Source: Larix kaempferi
Lineage: Eukaryota > Streptophyta > Pinopsida > Pinales > Pinaceae
DNA: 64,000 bases
Direction of reading: 5' to 3'
Assembly: GCA_027924585.1 (NCBI GenBank)
Contig: BSBM01000762.1
Location: 9,582,501 to 9,646,500, forward strand
Each line of letters starts with the position of its first letter. The first letter of the stretch is position 1. The notes beneath the pieces are model-generated. The model was not told the DNA's origin, ran no database searches, and was given only the letters and a program-made list of their open reading frames with translations. Positions 46,500-58,509 of this stretch are shown piece by piece. A program made the translations under genes and the position numbers.

Positions 46500-47116
46500 C
46501 AAAATGGCCATTTAGGTGCTACTTTTGTCAACATGCCTAGCATTATCCCTAGCGCAACATTGGAGTTTTCTTGGCACTTTTTTCTGGCGCAATTCCTTTC
46601 GAACTTCCTTGAGAAATTCGAGGCACTATGCCTAGCGATATGCTTGGCTCTATACCTGGCGCTATATCAGGCATTTTTTCGGGTGCAATTCATGGTGTAA
46701 GTCCTTTTAGAATTCTTGGCGCAATTCATGGCGTAATTCCTTTCAAAATTCCTAGCGCAATAACTTACTCTATACCTGGTGCTATTTTGGACATTATTTT
46801 GGAGGCTATTTTGGGCATTAAATGGGATGTTATTATGGACACTAATTGGGATGCTAATTGGGACTCTAATCGGGACATTAATTGGGATGCTAATTGGAAT
46901 GCTAATTGGGACACTAATTGGGACGTTAATTGGGTTGCTAATTAGCGTCCCAATTAACATCTACTTTCAAAAAAGGACGCAAATAATGCCATTAAAAGAG
47001 CCATCTCATGGAAAAGCATCAACTTTGTACAAAAAATATGAAAAATACACTAAAAGTGATAGTGGACGCTAAAAACAGAGCTAAAACATACGCTAATTCT
47101 AGGATTTGTTGTAGTG
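46500..47116. mobile_element. CACTA-type DNA transposon terminus with subterminal repeats
   Basis: Ends GGATTTGTTGTAGTG at 47116; the reverse complement CACTACAACAAATCC is the classical CACTA terminal inverted repeat type. Gag coding of the neighbouring element breaks off exactly at 47117, which supports a boundary here. Inside is a run of about ten 12-bp units (ATTGGGACACTA-like, about 46815-46950), preceded by older GGCGCAATT-containing repeats (46560-46770), as expected of subterminal repeats. A CACTACGATAAA at 45904 could be the other end, but its flank (TTC) does not match TTA, so the left boundary is not claimed. Confidence 0.55.
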
Positions 47117-47960
47117 TTACCCCTATAGAATATTTACCTTTTGAGAAAGTGTACCTTATACTTTTACCTTCTTTAGCTCTGCTCCTCAAATATTTCTTGC
47201 ATAGTTCACAAATGGTAGAAAAAGGGATCTGAGAGACACCACCTCAGCCCATTAATTTAACCACATCTATATACTCTTCAAGTACCCCCTTAATAAAAAT
47301 GGTTCTAACTTGGATTCTTTGTTAAGAGTGTTGTGTTTAGATTTTTGAAGATTGTATCGAAATCGTTCTACATAGTCTTCAAGGCTCTCATCTTCCCGCT
47401 GCTGTATTTTAAAAATATATGTTCTCATGTCCCTAATGCTACAACATTCTTGGTATTTTTTCAGAATTTCCTTTTTCATCCCTTCCCAAGAGATGATGGA
47501 GTTCTCACCCAACCCCATAAACCACCTAATGGAAGAGTCTTTTAGTGTAATTGGGAATAGTTTTAGTTTTGGGGAATCATTAACATAGTTGTAGCTTCCA
47601 CACAGTATGAAAAATTCAAATAAGAAAGTATCAGGATATTATGTTACTAACCCATGAAAATAGGTTAGAATTGAAGGAGGTATGCTTTTCATATTGACAT
47701 TCTAAGCTAGGTCTAGGATAGGAAACCCAAAGGTAGCCTCATTATCAGTATTGTTTCAAGTATTGTTTCCTCCAGTGTTTGAACCTATTTCCTTGTCCCC
47801 CATACCGAATATTAAAGTGTCACAAAGGGATGGAGAAGAGGGTTCTACAACTAGGCTTAAATTGGTATAAAAATGCCCTTTTATTTCTGCCTCAAAAGTT
47901 TCAGAGTCAAATTGTGATACTATTCCCCCCTAGCATCTTCTAGAAACTTATAAATGTTTT
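47117..47960 (-). pseudogene. Gag fragment of an Athila-like element (E)
   Basis: Minus strand. It contains a Gag core: KLFPITLKDSSIRWFMGLGENSI, SWEGMKKEILKKYQ, then QQREDESLEDYVERFRYNL and EPFLLRG. After a frameshift at about 47285 come VLEEYIDVVKLMG, CELCKKYLRSRAKEGKS and SIGVT. Several stops lie in the N-terminal part (about 47630-47960). It ends where the CACTA terminus begins. The family resembles the non-chromovirus (Athila/Tat) branch. Whether it belongs to the same family as element F is open. Confidence 0.7.
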
Positions 47961-49413
47961 TGTTGGCCACTCTATATGCTAATCAATTCTAATTAACAAA
48001 CATAATGCTCAATATAAATTGTCAACCCAGGGAAGTCTTATTATTTCAAAGGAAACTATCAAAATATATGCATAAACACTCAAGTAGCTATTTGAATGAA
48101 TAAAGATCAATTATCCTACCTAACTGCTCAGTCAGACTTAACTAATTGCTAAAACTAATCTAAATTATGCATCTAAGAATTCAGGGACTTCTACTTTCCT
48201 ACAACATCAATCCAACAGTAATTGATCTAAGAATAAATGAACTAGAATTGCTTTTGCAAGAAGTTAAATACTAAATATATCAGACTACAGGTAACTCAAA
48301 CCATAACCTATCTAATTCAACAAATTCTAAGAAAGATAAATAACAGTAATGAACCAGAACTACACTTGAACCATAATCTGACTAAATTGGCAAATTCTAA
48401 GAAAGATAAATAACAGGAAAGAATCAGAGCTGAGCTTGACTGTAACAGCGAATTAACACACTTGCATCAAAAGGAAAACTATTCTACACAGTCGACTATC
48501 ACACCACACAGTTGCAACACGTCAAAGGAAATGCAACCATTAACAACTACTATTGCAACACACTGTAAATATGCCTACTGTAATTCCACACCAGAATAAC
48601 ATAAACAAAACTAAACATCTACCTAACTTGGGGATCTTTATGAGAAGGCAGGCTCTGGCCTTCTAACAGAGATGCCGTGGAAACTAACACTTAATTAAAA
48701 CACATTAATATGAAGAATTGTTGCTCCTTGTATTGAAATGGTAGAACCACAGTCACAATACTCTCTGTTACAGCTCTTACAATCAAATACTAACTAGCCA
48801 ACCCCAGGCTCCGAATGCCTTCTCATTTTTATACACAAGTGGCATAATCCCACCCCATTGATATCAGGAAGCCATGAAGATCTATGATCTTCAGGCTACC
48901 GAATTGAAACAGAAAACAGTTACAACCATGATTAGAATTGAATGAAGTTGCTTGCGTTCAGGCTTGCGCTGTTAGTCTGAGTTGTTTATGGACCGAACAG
49001 ATTCCAACTGATTGGAATAGAAAATGCTTGGATGTTTATCGTGACCTAGTCGTAGCTGGCCTCGTGGAAGGATGATCGAGTTGTCACAGTGATGTGTGGA
49101 ACCAGATCCAGGAAGGGACAACTGGCACCACGTATTCCCTTCCTCCATAGGTTAAGCGAGATGCTACACCTATGGTCTTTCAAGGCTCTGAACTATATTT
49201 ATCAAACCAATACATGTTAGAACAAATCAAAATATAAAGTTCATAACCATAAACAATATTAGGCATTAATAAGATAAAGAAATAATAGATTATACCTGTT
49301 AAGATCCACGATTGAATTGGAAAGATATAGTTAGGGTTATGGAAAAGTAAGGCAAAACAGGATAAAAAGGTGTTGATAAGTATAGGCAAAAAGGGCTATT
49401 TTGGGGCCCAACA
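47961..49413 (-). repeat. LTR with adjoining leader (3' LTR of F or 5' LTR of E)
   Basis: On the minus strand the LTR starts TGTTGGGCCCC at 49413, immediately after a polypurine tract (GCTGGGGGGAGA, 49414-49425). A TATA-like TGTATAAAAATGAG is near 48826-48835 (minus). The far end is not defined: the LTR reaches at least about 48650, and the remainder up to the gag fragment would be leader. No second copy lies in the window, so no divergence can be given. I see no gene in it. Confidence 0.6.
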
Positions 49414-49483
49414 TCTCCCCCCAGCTATCCATTTGCATGTACTCATGCAATACATCCAAATAATCAGAGTCTTATTCTAAGCT

Positions 49484-52400
49484 CTATCTGTGTAGATTAG
49501 TAAAATTGAAAGAAAGCTCAGGTTTCTCACCCAAGTCCAAAAATACATTATAGGCAATCCACTTCTCCCAGCACCATTTCTCCTTTGTCTTGCTCAATGT
49601 ATAATTGCCTCTGTCTTTCCTCTTTGGAATCCATATGAGTGGAAACTTAAATTTTAGCACCAACCAATGTGGTACACGTGTCTCCATACACGTGACATAC
49701 CCAGTCACCCTAGGAAGATCCTGCTTGAAGTTCTTAAAACAATAGGGGTCCCTTCCCTTCAAAGATGGAGAAGAGACTTGCCATCTATGCTTGCTTCCTT
49801 CCAGAGCATGAAGCTTTTGCTTGGAAATCAATTGAACACAAGTGGAGGAGACCTTCTTCTTCAAATCTATCAGCTACTAAGTCTTCATAGGGGATGAAAG
49901 AATCCTCTCATGTTTTTCAATAAGGACCCAAGGGGATTGAGGTTCACTTCTGATCCAAATATTAGATTTATCCTCATTCTTAGTAACGGTATGAAAAAAA
50001 TTCCACCACTACATGTGATTAGTAACAAAAGGCCCTCAACTGAACATCACCCAAATAAGGAACAGGGTTAGAGCGAGAATCCATGAAGCATGCCATCTCA
50101 TGTAAATACAATTCGCACAATAAATTATGCTCAATGAAAGTGCTCTGCAAAAAGGTCTCTAGAAACTTAGGGGAGGTTATCAACTGATAGGGTATCCCTT
50201 CCTTCAAGACTTTCAATTTAAATAGGGTCATATGTTCATAAAGGAACACCATATAGGAAGGAGATGGGAATCTAAAGCTCAACAATTCCTGAGAGAAAGT
50301 GTAATTTGATCTTTTTCCTTCTACATGGACTTAAATTTGATCATCTCCTCTAATTATTTTTGCACACTTTCCCATTGGATTTTCTGAAAGATCAATTCTT
50401 CTACCCATTTTTCCTTCAATCCTCTAATAGTATTTATGTGCTCATAAAGGGGAACCATCCCTTCCTTACACCGGTTAGCATGATCCTTCCATTCCTTAAC
50501 TTTGAGCTTCAACAATGAAAGCTCCTTCACCAAGCCTTGAATTCTTCTATCATTCACATCCTCCTCATCATTAGAATCTGATTCAATAATCCCCTGAAAT
50601 ATTTTCATTTTTACCTCATCATCTGTCTTAGCCTTCTCATCCCGCATTAACAACTTAACAACTTCTCCCTCCAGCAGTGTCATAGCAGTCTCTGTTTGTG
50701 TGTCTGCTTCAACAACCAGCTTTGGGAATGATGGTTCTTGTGTAGTAGCATCCCTCTTTTGTATTCCATCGCCAACAACTTCAGTCTGTATTGCTTACTC
50801 AACAAACAATTTTGGGAATGCTGGTTCTTGTGTAGCAACATCCCTTTTCTATGTTTCAGCCCCAACAAATTCAGTTTGAATTGCAGCTTCAACAAACAAT
50901 TTTAAGGATGTTGGTTCTTGTGTAACCAAATTCTTCTCTTGTATTCCAATCTCAACTTCTTTTGTTTGAGTCACAACTTCAATAAATGGTTTTGAGGATG
51001 TTGGTTCTTGTGTAACAACATCCAATTTCTGTGATTCATTCAAAGTACATGCTGTTTGAGCTGCTACTTCAATCACAGATTCCTGGAGTGTTGGTTCTTG
51101 TGTAATAGCCTACTGTTCTAAAATTTTGATGGCTTCAGATCAATGATATTGCTCTTGAATCATTTCAATGTCTCTTGAATGTTGAGACTGACCTGGAAGT
51201 AGTTCAGTGTCCCCCGACATTTCTTCATCCTCTTGTAGCTCCTGATCAAGGATTATGTCCACTTCTAGCTCATTCTCTTCCATTAACTCTGCTGTAGGTA
51301 TTTCTTCTCTTCCCTGCCTTGCTTGTGCTAATTTCCATGCTGTTAATTCCATCATTGTAACTTTATACCCTGCAAGCTTAAATAAATCCCCACATTGTGG
51401 GCATAGTAGCTCATCATGTTCTCCAACCCCGAAATCAGGAGATGGATTCTCCAAATGATTTGCAGCCTCAGCCAAAGTATTCAAGCTCCGCTTCGCCTTC
51501 TTTTTGCTTGCTTCTTTCAACTTATGCAGTTCATATCAGAGTGTTTGTACTTCTTCCTTTAACAACTCATTCTCAAAAAGTAAATATTCAATTTTGGGTT
51601 CACTTGCAGTAGGTTCTTGTGTAACAACGGATGATCGGGGTTTCAAAATAGGAATTTCAACTTTTTCCCCTTTTGCATGTATCGCTTCTATTGTAGTAGC
51701 TGCTCTAGTTCTCCTCCTCTTCACAGGCCCAGATGAATAGCCTTTAAAGCTTGATCTTTTCCTCCTTCTGTGTGACCCAGAATTCTCCACATTTTCAGAA
51801 ACAGGGATGGAAGGTTCAAGTCTCAATTGACTAACTTTCCTTGTCTCAACGAGAAATTCCTCCTCCTGAATTATAGTTCCCCTTATTTCAGCGGAAGATT
51901 CAACGTTCAGGAATTTTGTATATCCTTCTGGCATTGCCTCTGCATGATGTCTTTCCTATTCTATTGTAGCTTCCACAACGACAGCTTCCACTGTCGTAGC
52001 ATCTACTACTGCTCCAGTTTCAACTTCTGTTGCTACAGTTTCTAGTATTACAGTTTCATTTTCCACATCCCCCATTGTAACTTCCTCTTCGACAGGGTAT
52101 GATGTTGTTGCAACTTCCCCCACATTCTCCTGAACATCATCCAATTGGTCTGCTGACACTCTATCCCTCCCCCTAGTTGAATCTGAGGATCTCCTCTCAT
52201 CACCTTCTATCTCAATGGCCCTTATTTCCATTGCAAGTTCTCGGTGTACCCTCGACCCAACAACAAATTGTTCCCATGTTAAATTATGATGTGCAAGGGC
52301 TCTCCAAACTAACAAAAGTTTATTAATCCATAGTTCGTTAGGGAAGATAAGGGATGCTGAGATTCTATTGCATAGTGATCCATGTTTTGTAGGGTTCTTA

Positions 52401-52950
52401 GGAGCTAAAATGGCATATTGAGTAATCTTCCATGGCGTAAATAAGACAGTAGGAAAAATTAAGAGATATAAATGATTTTATACCTTCCTTCATAACTGAT
52501 GTACTTCTTTAAAAAGATGGCAACCTAATCCCAGGGTCTTGGCAATGACTCCAATGTTGTTCCCCTTCCTCTTGGCTAACCATGCTCACCTGCTACAAGA
52601 AAATCTACCACTGTGGTCAAATTGTGTGCCTTTCGACCAAACCATCTCATCCCAATCTAGGGCAATCCTGTAACTTCTGCCACAATTTACTCTGTAACTT
52701 TTATCCACAACCCTCTAACTTCTGAGTGAGTATCGGTCAAGTTTAGTGCAAATTGTAGTTCTTTGTCCACATGGAATCCATTTAATCTCTGGAAATACTC
52801 TATCCACTTGGCTTCTTGAAATATTGTGAAGACTTCCCCATTTTCGCTCAGAGACACTATGTTTTTAGGTTCATGCCTCACTGGGATACCCATATTGCTT
52901 CCCTTCTGCAAGTTCTGTGAGCGAATGCAATAATTACCAAATTCGGACAT
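49484..52950 (-). pseudogene. ORF3 of element F, large unknown protein (degenerate)
   Basis: Minus strand, same sense as pol, between integrase and the polypurine tract. I do not know this family. The ATG at 52950 gives MSEFGNYCIR. A globular N-terminal part follows (EVFTIFQEAKWIEYFQRLNG, ELQFALNLTDTHSEV), then IGMRWFGRKAHNLTTVVDFL and an FLKKYISYEGRY segment between stops. From 52315 to 50354 one frame holds a basic RRRKR stretch, a CPQCGDLF half-zinc motif near 51400 and four or more repeats of about 25 residues (VTQEPTSSKPFIE..TQT, 51076-50700). A charged, probably coiled-coil region follows (RIQGLVKELSLLKLKVKEW). The C-terminal part (49864-49484) has RVTGYVTCME and FPLIWIPKRKDRGNY. Many TAG/TAA codons and frameshifts (near 52400 and 50300) break it. 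Intact length would be about 1150 codons. No signal peptide or membrane span was seen, so it is not an obvious env. Confidence 0.55.
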
Positions 52951-53511
52951 TGGATTTACAGCATGCACTAACAAGCGATGTATAGCCGAAGTTCAATAGG
53001 GTATTTTTGGAAAGTTGGCACCCTTATTTTGGAATAAAATCGGTTGGTAGGATATCCCATGAGTTGGGTAAAATGATGGTCATATCATAAGTATGAGCAA
53101 TAATTTTTGACATGTTTCCCTTGCAGTGAACTAAATAAGGTCTGATGACGAGGACTAACAATAAGGTATAATCATTACAATGGTTATCAATTCATGCGTA
53201 ATTATGCTTATGATTAAAAACTTGTACCTTTCAATATAATGTTGAGTCATCATTTTTCCACAGTGGCGCCATTTCATGGTCGCGTCATTAGTGAAGACAT
53301 AATTGCACACATGCTTCCATGAGTTGGCCGTTGTCGACTGGGCAGGTAAAGTACATCCATGTTGGCATAAGTCACAAGAGTACATGGTGAACATGCGAGC
53401 TTTAATGTTCTCGTGGAGACTGGAGCAAGTTGGTAGAAACTAGCGGAGACATAATGATCTTTTAGCTAAAGAATTAGCGGATTTGTAGCCACAATTTGGA
53501 AAGATCTGGCA
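52951..53511. other. Spacer between ORF3 and tandem array
   Basis: About 560 bp. A 79-codon minus-strand ORF at 53155-53394 has CDLCQHGC and a SWKHVCNYV..KWRHCGK pattern faintly like a BED-type zinc finger, but it is too short and isolated to call a gene. Nothing else is recognised. Confidence 0.35.
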
Positions 53512-53838
53512 GAGTCGCAACTGCAAAATAGGAAAAATTTTCAGGATTTAGCAGAGTTGCAGCTGCGAAAATAGGGAAATTTGGCAGGATTTAGCGGAAT
53601 TGCAGTTGCGAAAATAGGAAGAGTAGGCAAGATTTGGCAGAGTTGCAGCTGCGAAAATAGGGAAATTTGGCAAAATTTTGCAGGGTTGCAGCTGTGGAAA
53701 TAGGAAGAGTCGGCAATATTTAGCAAAGTTGCAGCTGCGAAAATAGGGAAATTTGGCAGGTTTTAGCAGAGTTGCAGCTGGGAAAATAGGGAAATTCGAC
53801 AGGATTTATCATAGTTGCAATTGGGAAATGAAAAAGTT
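53512..53838 (-). repeat. 43-bp tandem repeat array in element F
   Basis: About 7.6 units built on GAGTTGCAGCTGCGAAAATA. Two variants (GGGAAATTTGG and GGAAGAGT.GG centres) tend to alternate, suggesting an 86-bp higher-order unit. It lies between the integrase gene and ORF3. Confidence 0.85.
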
Positions 53839-54110
53839 GGAAAAGCTTTAATTGAGCAATTAGCACTGCAACGTCGTTCACTTTCTTTCAAGGAGTTGTC
53901 CATAGGTAGGAAGATCAACCAGAATTCCTGCAATCGCTTGGCCCAAATCGCGACTGCTTCTGTTCAAGTGAACCTTCGCACATATACCTGTACACAATTC
54001 TAAAATAAAAACGAACCAATCAAAGCTTTAAAAAAATAATGAAAAATAAAACAATGATTTATTTTGAACAATTTTCTATGTGGAATTGTAGTAGTTCTTT
54101 TTAAGAATTA
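53839..54110. other. Spacer downstream of pol of element F
   Basis: AT-rich sequence without a recognised gene between the 43-bp array and the integrase stop. Confidence 0.4.
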
Positions 54111-55172
54111 TTAGGGGCAGGGTAAAATCCCTGCTCCTGCATCAGCTGCAACATGCAAAATGAATGCAGTCTTTGAAATTGGTTTATGATACAGTCGCAG
54201 CTGATGACCATTGGAAAATAATGGTGTCTGGTTTTCATAATTAGTGGTCAAGTGGATTGTTCCATTGTCAAATACCTTATCTATTCTGTAGGGTCCCAGC
54301 CATCTTGTGCATAATTTGCTTTTAAAATCCCTCTTGAATCGTGAATCATACAATAAAGCCCAAGCTCCTTCGCAAAAGACTTTCTTCTTTATGAATCTGT
54401 CATTCCATTTGGAGTGCTTTTGTTGAATTAATGTTGTCTGATGCATGGCAGCTGTGCACTTCTCATCCAGTTCATTTAATTGATTCAATTAGTTCCTCTG
54501 AGCCTCTATTAAGTCTAGGTTTTCTTTTATGGTTGTCTTCATAGTTTTAATCTCGAATTCAATGGTAAAGACAACCTTCTTACCGTATACCAATTCATAT
54601 GGAGAGAAACCTGTAGTATTTCGCCATGTAGTCCAATATGCCCATAATCCTTCTGGAAGCCTTTCAGCCCAGTATATGCGATGAATCTTGACTATTTTTG
54701 TAAGGATAGCCTCTATTACCTTATTAGTTCTCTCCACCTGGCCATTACCCTGTGGATGATATTACAAGGTTATCTGATCTTGAATGTGATATTTCTACAA
54801 TAGGGATTCAAACGTATGAAACATAAACTGCAGTCCTCCATCTGTTATGTTATCTTTTGGTATCCCAAAGCAGGTGAAGATCTCCTCATATAAAAAATCT
54901 ATTACATCCTGATCATTGGCTCTTATTAGAGCCACAACCTCCACCCACTTGGCCATATAATCTGTGCAAACCAAGATAGAATCTTTTTTTTTTGAAAGAG
55001 GGTTGATAGGCCCAACAAAATCTAGGGCCCATCTATCAAAAGGTTCAACCACCAGTTGTGGATGAAATGGCATCTCATCTAGTCTGTTTGGCTGGCCCAT
55101 CCTTTGGTAGTTGTCACAAGCCTGAACATATTTCTTCGCATCCTGAAACACTGTTGGCCAAAAATACCCCAT
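54111..55172 (-). pseudogene. Integrase of element F
   Basis: Minus strand. It starts MGYFWPTVFQDAKKYV; the zinc module reads ACDNYQRMG, where the second Cys is Tyr. The catalytic core shows ALDFVGPINPL (Asp), ITDGGLQF (Asp, in D-x-G), then a broken stretch (54738-54794), and QVERTNKVIEAIL (Glu). The C-terminal part has SPYELVYGK, WLGPYRIDKVFDNGTI and HQLRLYHKP, ending PCP at 54111. Stops and a shift separate three pieces. Confidence 0.82.
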
Positions 55173-55440
55173 TCTTAATGCCTTTAGACCAGTTCATTTA
55201 TCAGAAAAATGCCCCCCCACTAGGCTCATCATGGCAAGCTTTCAATATACTGTAAATCTCATCCTCCCTTACACACCTTCTGATTTCCAAATCTGGACCT
55301 GTATAAAAGAGATGTGCATCTATCTAGCAATATCTAGCACTTTGTTGTATGATTTTTCTTTTCTCTCTTTTCGATAAGTGTGCTGGAAGCTTTCCTGCAG
55401 CCAAATAGTTAGCGACATCTCCATACCATGGGGAATGAGC
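55173..55440 (-). pseudogene. RNase H/integrase linker of element F
   Basis: Short, frame-broken minus-strand coding remnant linking RNase H with integrase. It holds no separate gene. Confidence 0.5.
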
Positions 55441-56869
55441 TTATATTGAGAACAAATGCTCATTAGGAAAATCATCTTCAACTGGTGAATCATCATCATT
55501 GTTAGTAATTCGAGAAAGAAAATTAGCAACAACATTTTCTTTTCCTGGTTTGTCTACGATAGTAATATCAAATTCTTGTAACAACAACAACCATCTAGTT
55601 ACTCTAGCATTAGTGATAGGTTTATTCATGAAATAATTAATGGCTGAGTGATCAGTTTGCACAAAAGTAGAATACCCAGTGATGTAATGTCTAAACTTAT
55701 TGATGGCATAAACAATAGCAAGGAATTCTTTTTCTGTAACTATGTAGTTTAGTTCAGCAGGGGCCAAGTTCTTACTGATATAATAAATTGCATATGGACT
55801 ATGACCTTCCTGTTGTCCCAGCACTGCTCCAATAGCAGTGTCTGAAGCATTAGAGGAAATATGAAAAGGAAAAGCTCAGTTTGGCTACCGTAGAATAGGC
55901 GTTGTTGAAAACCTTCGCTTGAGCTCTGCAAATGTTGTTTGACATGCATCAGTCCAATCAAACTGTACATCCTTCATTATCAAAGTAAATAAAGGAGAAG
56001 CTAGCTTGGAAAAATTGTCTACAAATATTCTATAATAACCAGCATGCCTAAGGAAGCTACGTACCTCTTTCTATTGTCCAGGGTAGGAATGTTTACAATT
56101 ACCTTGATTTTAGTTGGATCTACCTGGATACCTGTAGCAGAGATAAATTTATTGGAACTATACCCTCGACCATTATCATATGACACTTTTCACTGCTCAG
56201 AGATAGATGGGTTTGTTCACAGTGTTCTAAAACTCTTTCCAAATTTCTCAATGCTTCATCAAAACTACTACCATATGGAGTGAAATCATCCATAAAGATA
56301 TCCATGCAATCATTAACCATCTCAGAAAAGATCCCAATCACAGCTCGATGAAATGTGGCTGGTGCATTACATAACCCAAAAGGAAGCAACCTATATGAAA
56401 AGATACCCCAAGGAAAAGTGAAGGTGGTTTTATCTTGGTCTTCGGGGACGATCGAGATCTAATTATAACCACTAAATCCATCCAAAAAGGAAAAGAATTT
56501 CTTTCCAGAAAAGGTGTCTAAAACCCGATCAATAAAAGGTAAGGGAAAATGGTCTTTCTGTGTTGCTTTGTTTAGTTCTATGTAGTCTACACAGATTCTC
56601 CACTTCCCATTCTTCTTAGGTACAATCACGAGTGGGGAAACCCACTCGCTATCTGAAATTAGGTATATAAATCCATCCTCCAAGGGTTTTTGGATTTCTT
56701 CCTTCACAACATCCCTTAAATTCGGGTTCATTCTGCGTTGAGGTTGGCACACTGGCCTGGAGTCACTTTTGATATAAATGTGGTGAGTACACAAATTTGA
56801 GCGGATACCCCTCATATGTGTATATTCCAATGCAAAGGATCCCTTATGTTTTTTTAGAAAAGTGATCAA
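55441..56869 (-). pseudogene. Reverse transcriptase and RNase H of element F
   Basis: Minus strand. RT: VIVPKKNGKWRICVDYIELN, KDHFPLPFIDRVLDT and FFSFLDGFSGYN. A TAG at 56459-56461 stands where Gln is conserved. FGLCNAPATFHRAV and the intact catalytic box DIFMDDFTPYG follow. RNase H: the first part (about 55830-56100) is shifted. The open piece 55824-55441 has YIVTEKEFLAIVYAI, VQTDHSAINYF and VVANFLSR, in which the last catalytic Asp is Asn. The LNKAT.KDHFPLPF and FLDGFSGYN signature places F in the Athila-like, non-chromovirus branch. Confidence 0.85.
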
Positions 56870-57903
56870 ACGTTACAATTCATCGGGCAAAGATTAGGAT
56901 TGATGTTCAGAGTCTTTCCAGGCTCGATTTCTACTAGAGTGATTTTCAACTTCTTAATCACTGGGATTGTTTCGACATCACTAACTAGGGTCTCTTCAGT
57001 CAAATATTTTTGTTCCTTTTCACTTAAGTTGTTGTTCATAATTTGATATGCATGTCTAGTGATAGATGTTGGCTCACTGATGAAACTGCTGATGGGATCA
57101 TCTTCAGTTTCAGTTTTGAAATTCAAGTCCCCAATTGTAAATAGTGGTTGAATGCCTTCCTCTTCCTCCAAATCCATCCATAATGGAGTTTCAACATCAG
57201 AACATGGTCTAGTTAGAGGATATAAGGTCAGTTTTGATATCAGTCCCATTCAAAATTGTCACGGAGCCTGATCTACACCTGATACATGCCTCTGCTGTAG
57301 CTAACCATAGTAATTCTAGGATTAACAAGTCTCCCCCTAGCTGTGACTTAGGTTGCAAAACCAAAAATTCTATAGGGTATTCCCACGAATCGACGGTGAC
57401 CAACAGGTCATCTAAGATTCCTTCAGGTTTGATCGTGGACCTATCAGTCAGTTCTAGTATGGTAGGGGTAGGCTTGAGATTAGTGAGTCCCAGCTTCTTT
57501 ACAGTCTCGATGGTCATCACATTTATGGATGCACCTAAATATACCAAGACATTGGGTATTTGAGTATGCCCAATGTATACTGTTATAGTAGGATTACCTG
57601 GGTCGTCATACTTAGCCAGTGGAGCCCTTCCCATTATCAATTCAAACAGTTTCCCCACTACATGGACTGTAGGAGGGTCCCTAGGCTTCCTTCCTGGATT
57701 TTTCACGCACAGATCCCTAACAGTCTTGGTGTAGATAAGTACATAAGAAGGGCTTGAAATAGTGGAATATTTACATATAGATTCTTCAACTCTCCTAAGA
57801 GCTTGAAATAAGGTTGTTCCACTGTATTTTGTAAGGAAAAATGTTCAAGATACGGTGGTTGTCTCAAAATTTGTGTAGGCTGGTTTTCAATGTGTGTTTC
57901 TTC
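56870..57903 (-). pseudogene. Gag C-terminus and protease of element F
   Basis: Minus strand. Coding from 57903 (EETHIENQPTQILRQPPYL) is the last part of gag. After a stop and shift it continues as the protease region (57706-57209), with KNPGRKPRDPPTVH, VLVYLGASINVMTIETV and DLLILELLWLA. The catalytic Asp of the DLGAS motif is Tyr (TAT at 57539-57541). A linker (57249-56866) leads to RT. The rest of gag and the 5' LTR are beyond the copia insertion and outside the window. Confidence 0.75.
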
Positions 57904-58509
57904 TGTTAAATTTTGAGCATTAATTCACAATACTCTTGGATCTTTACTAAGAGAATAACATATATAGTATATCAATGCATAACAATCACAATAAGCATGA
58001 CAAGCATCACAAGAATCAAAAGCATGAGAGACAAGAGACACAGAGTTTCCGTGGGGAAAACCCTAAGGTGAAAAACCCCACAACTTCCTTAGAGATAGAG
58101 ATAGCAATGACTCAACCAAAGTACAACCAAAATACACTTGAGATAGTCTCCTAGTAGTAGATGATCCTCCTCTTCACTAGTGCACCACTTTTTGAGTGAG
58201 AGAACTGTGTCTTTCCGAATGATCCAAATAGAGATCTCCCGATCTCTATTTATACTTAACCTGTTTTCCCAGTTACACTATGGGGCCGACTTGTCTATCT
58301 AGATACATCCACAATATAATATATATTTTAGGACCGACCCCACACATGGCGGTCTAATAACCCATCGGCAAGTACACACACTTACGACACTTGTCAATCC
58401 ACATGACGACACTTCCTTATAGAGGAATAACACATCTCTAATAAGGGTACAATAAATATATATGAAATACATAGATGAAATACATTCCGAAGTTACATAT
58501 ACATCAACA
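57904..58509 (-). repeat. 3' LTR of copia element G (606 bp)
   Basis: On the minus strand it starts TGTTGATGTATATG and ends AAAATTTAACA (TGTT...AACA). It is directly preceded by the polypurine tract TTAAGATGGAG (58510-58520). A TATA box (GTATAAATAGAG) lies at about 58243-58254 on the minus strand. Confidence 0.88.

Noticed and set aside
46628-47072. Overlapping ORFs on both strands encoding Trp/Asn- and Ile/Pro-rich repeats
   Set aside because: Produced by a 12-bp tandem repeat whose length is a multiple of three; no family features.
45904-47116. Complete 1.2-kb CACTA element starting at CACTACGATAAA
   Set aside because: The 3-bp flanks differ (TTC against TTA) and the subterminal sequences are unlike; only the right end is kept.
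49484-50285. Env-like glycoprotein at the end of element F
   Set aside because: No signal peptide, cleavage site or membrane segment could be read.
53155-53394. Possible BED-type zinc finger ORF
   Set aside because: Only 79 codons, irregular Cys/His spacing and no attached transposase domain.
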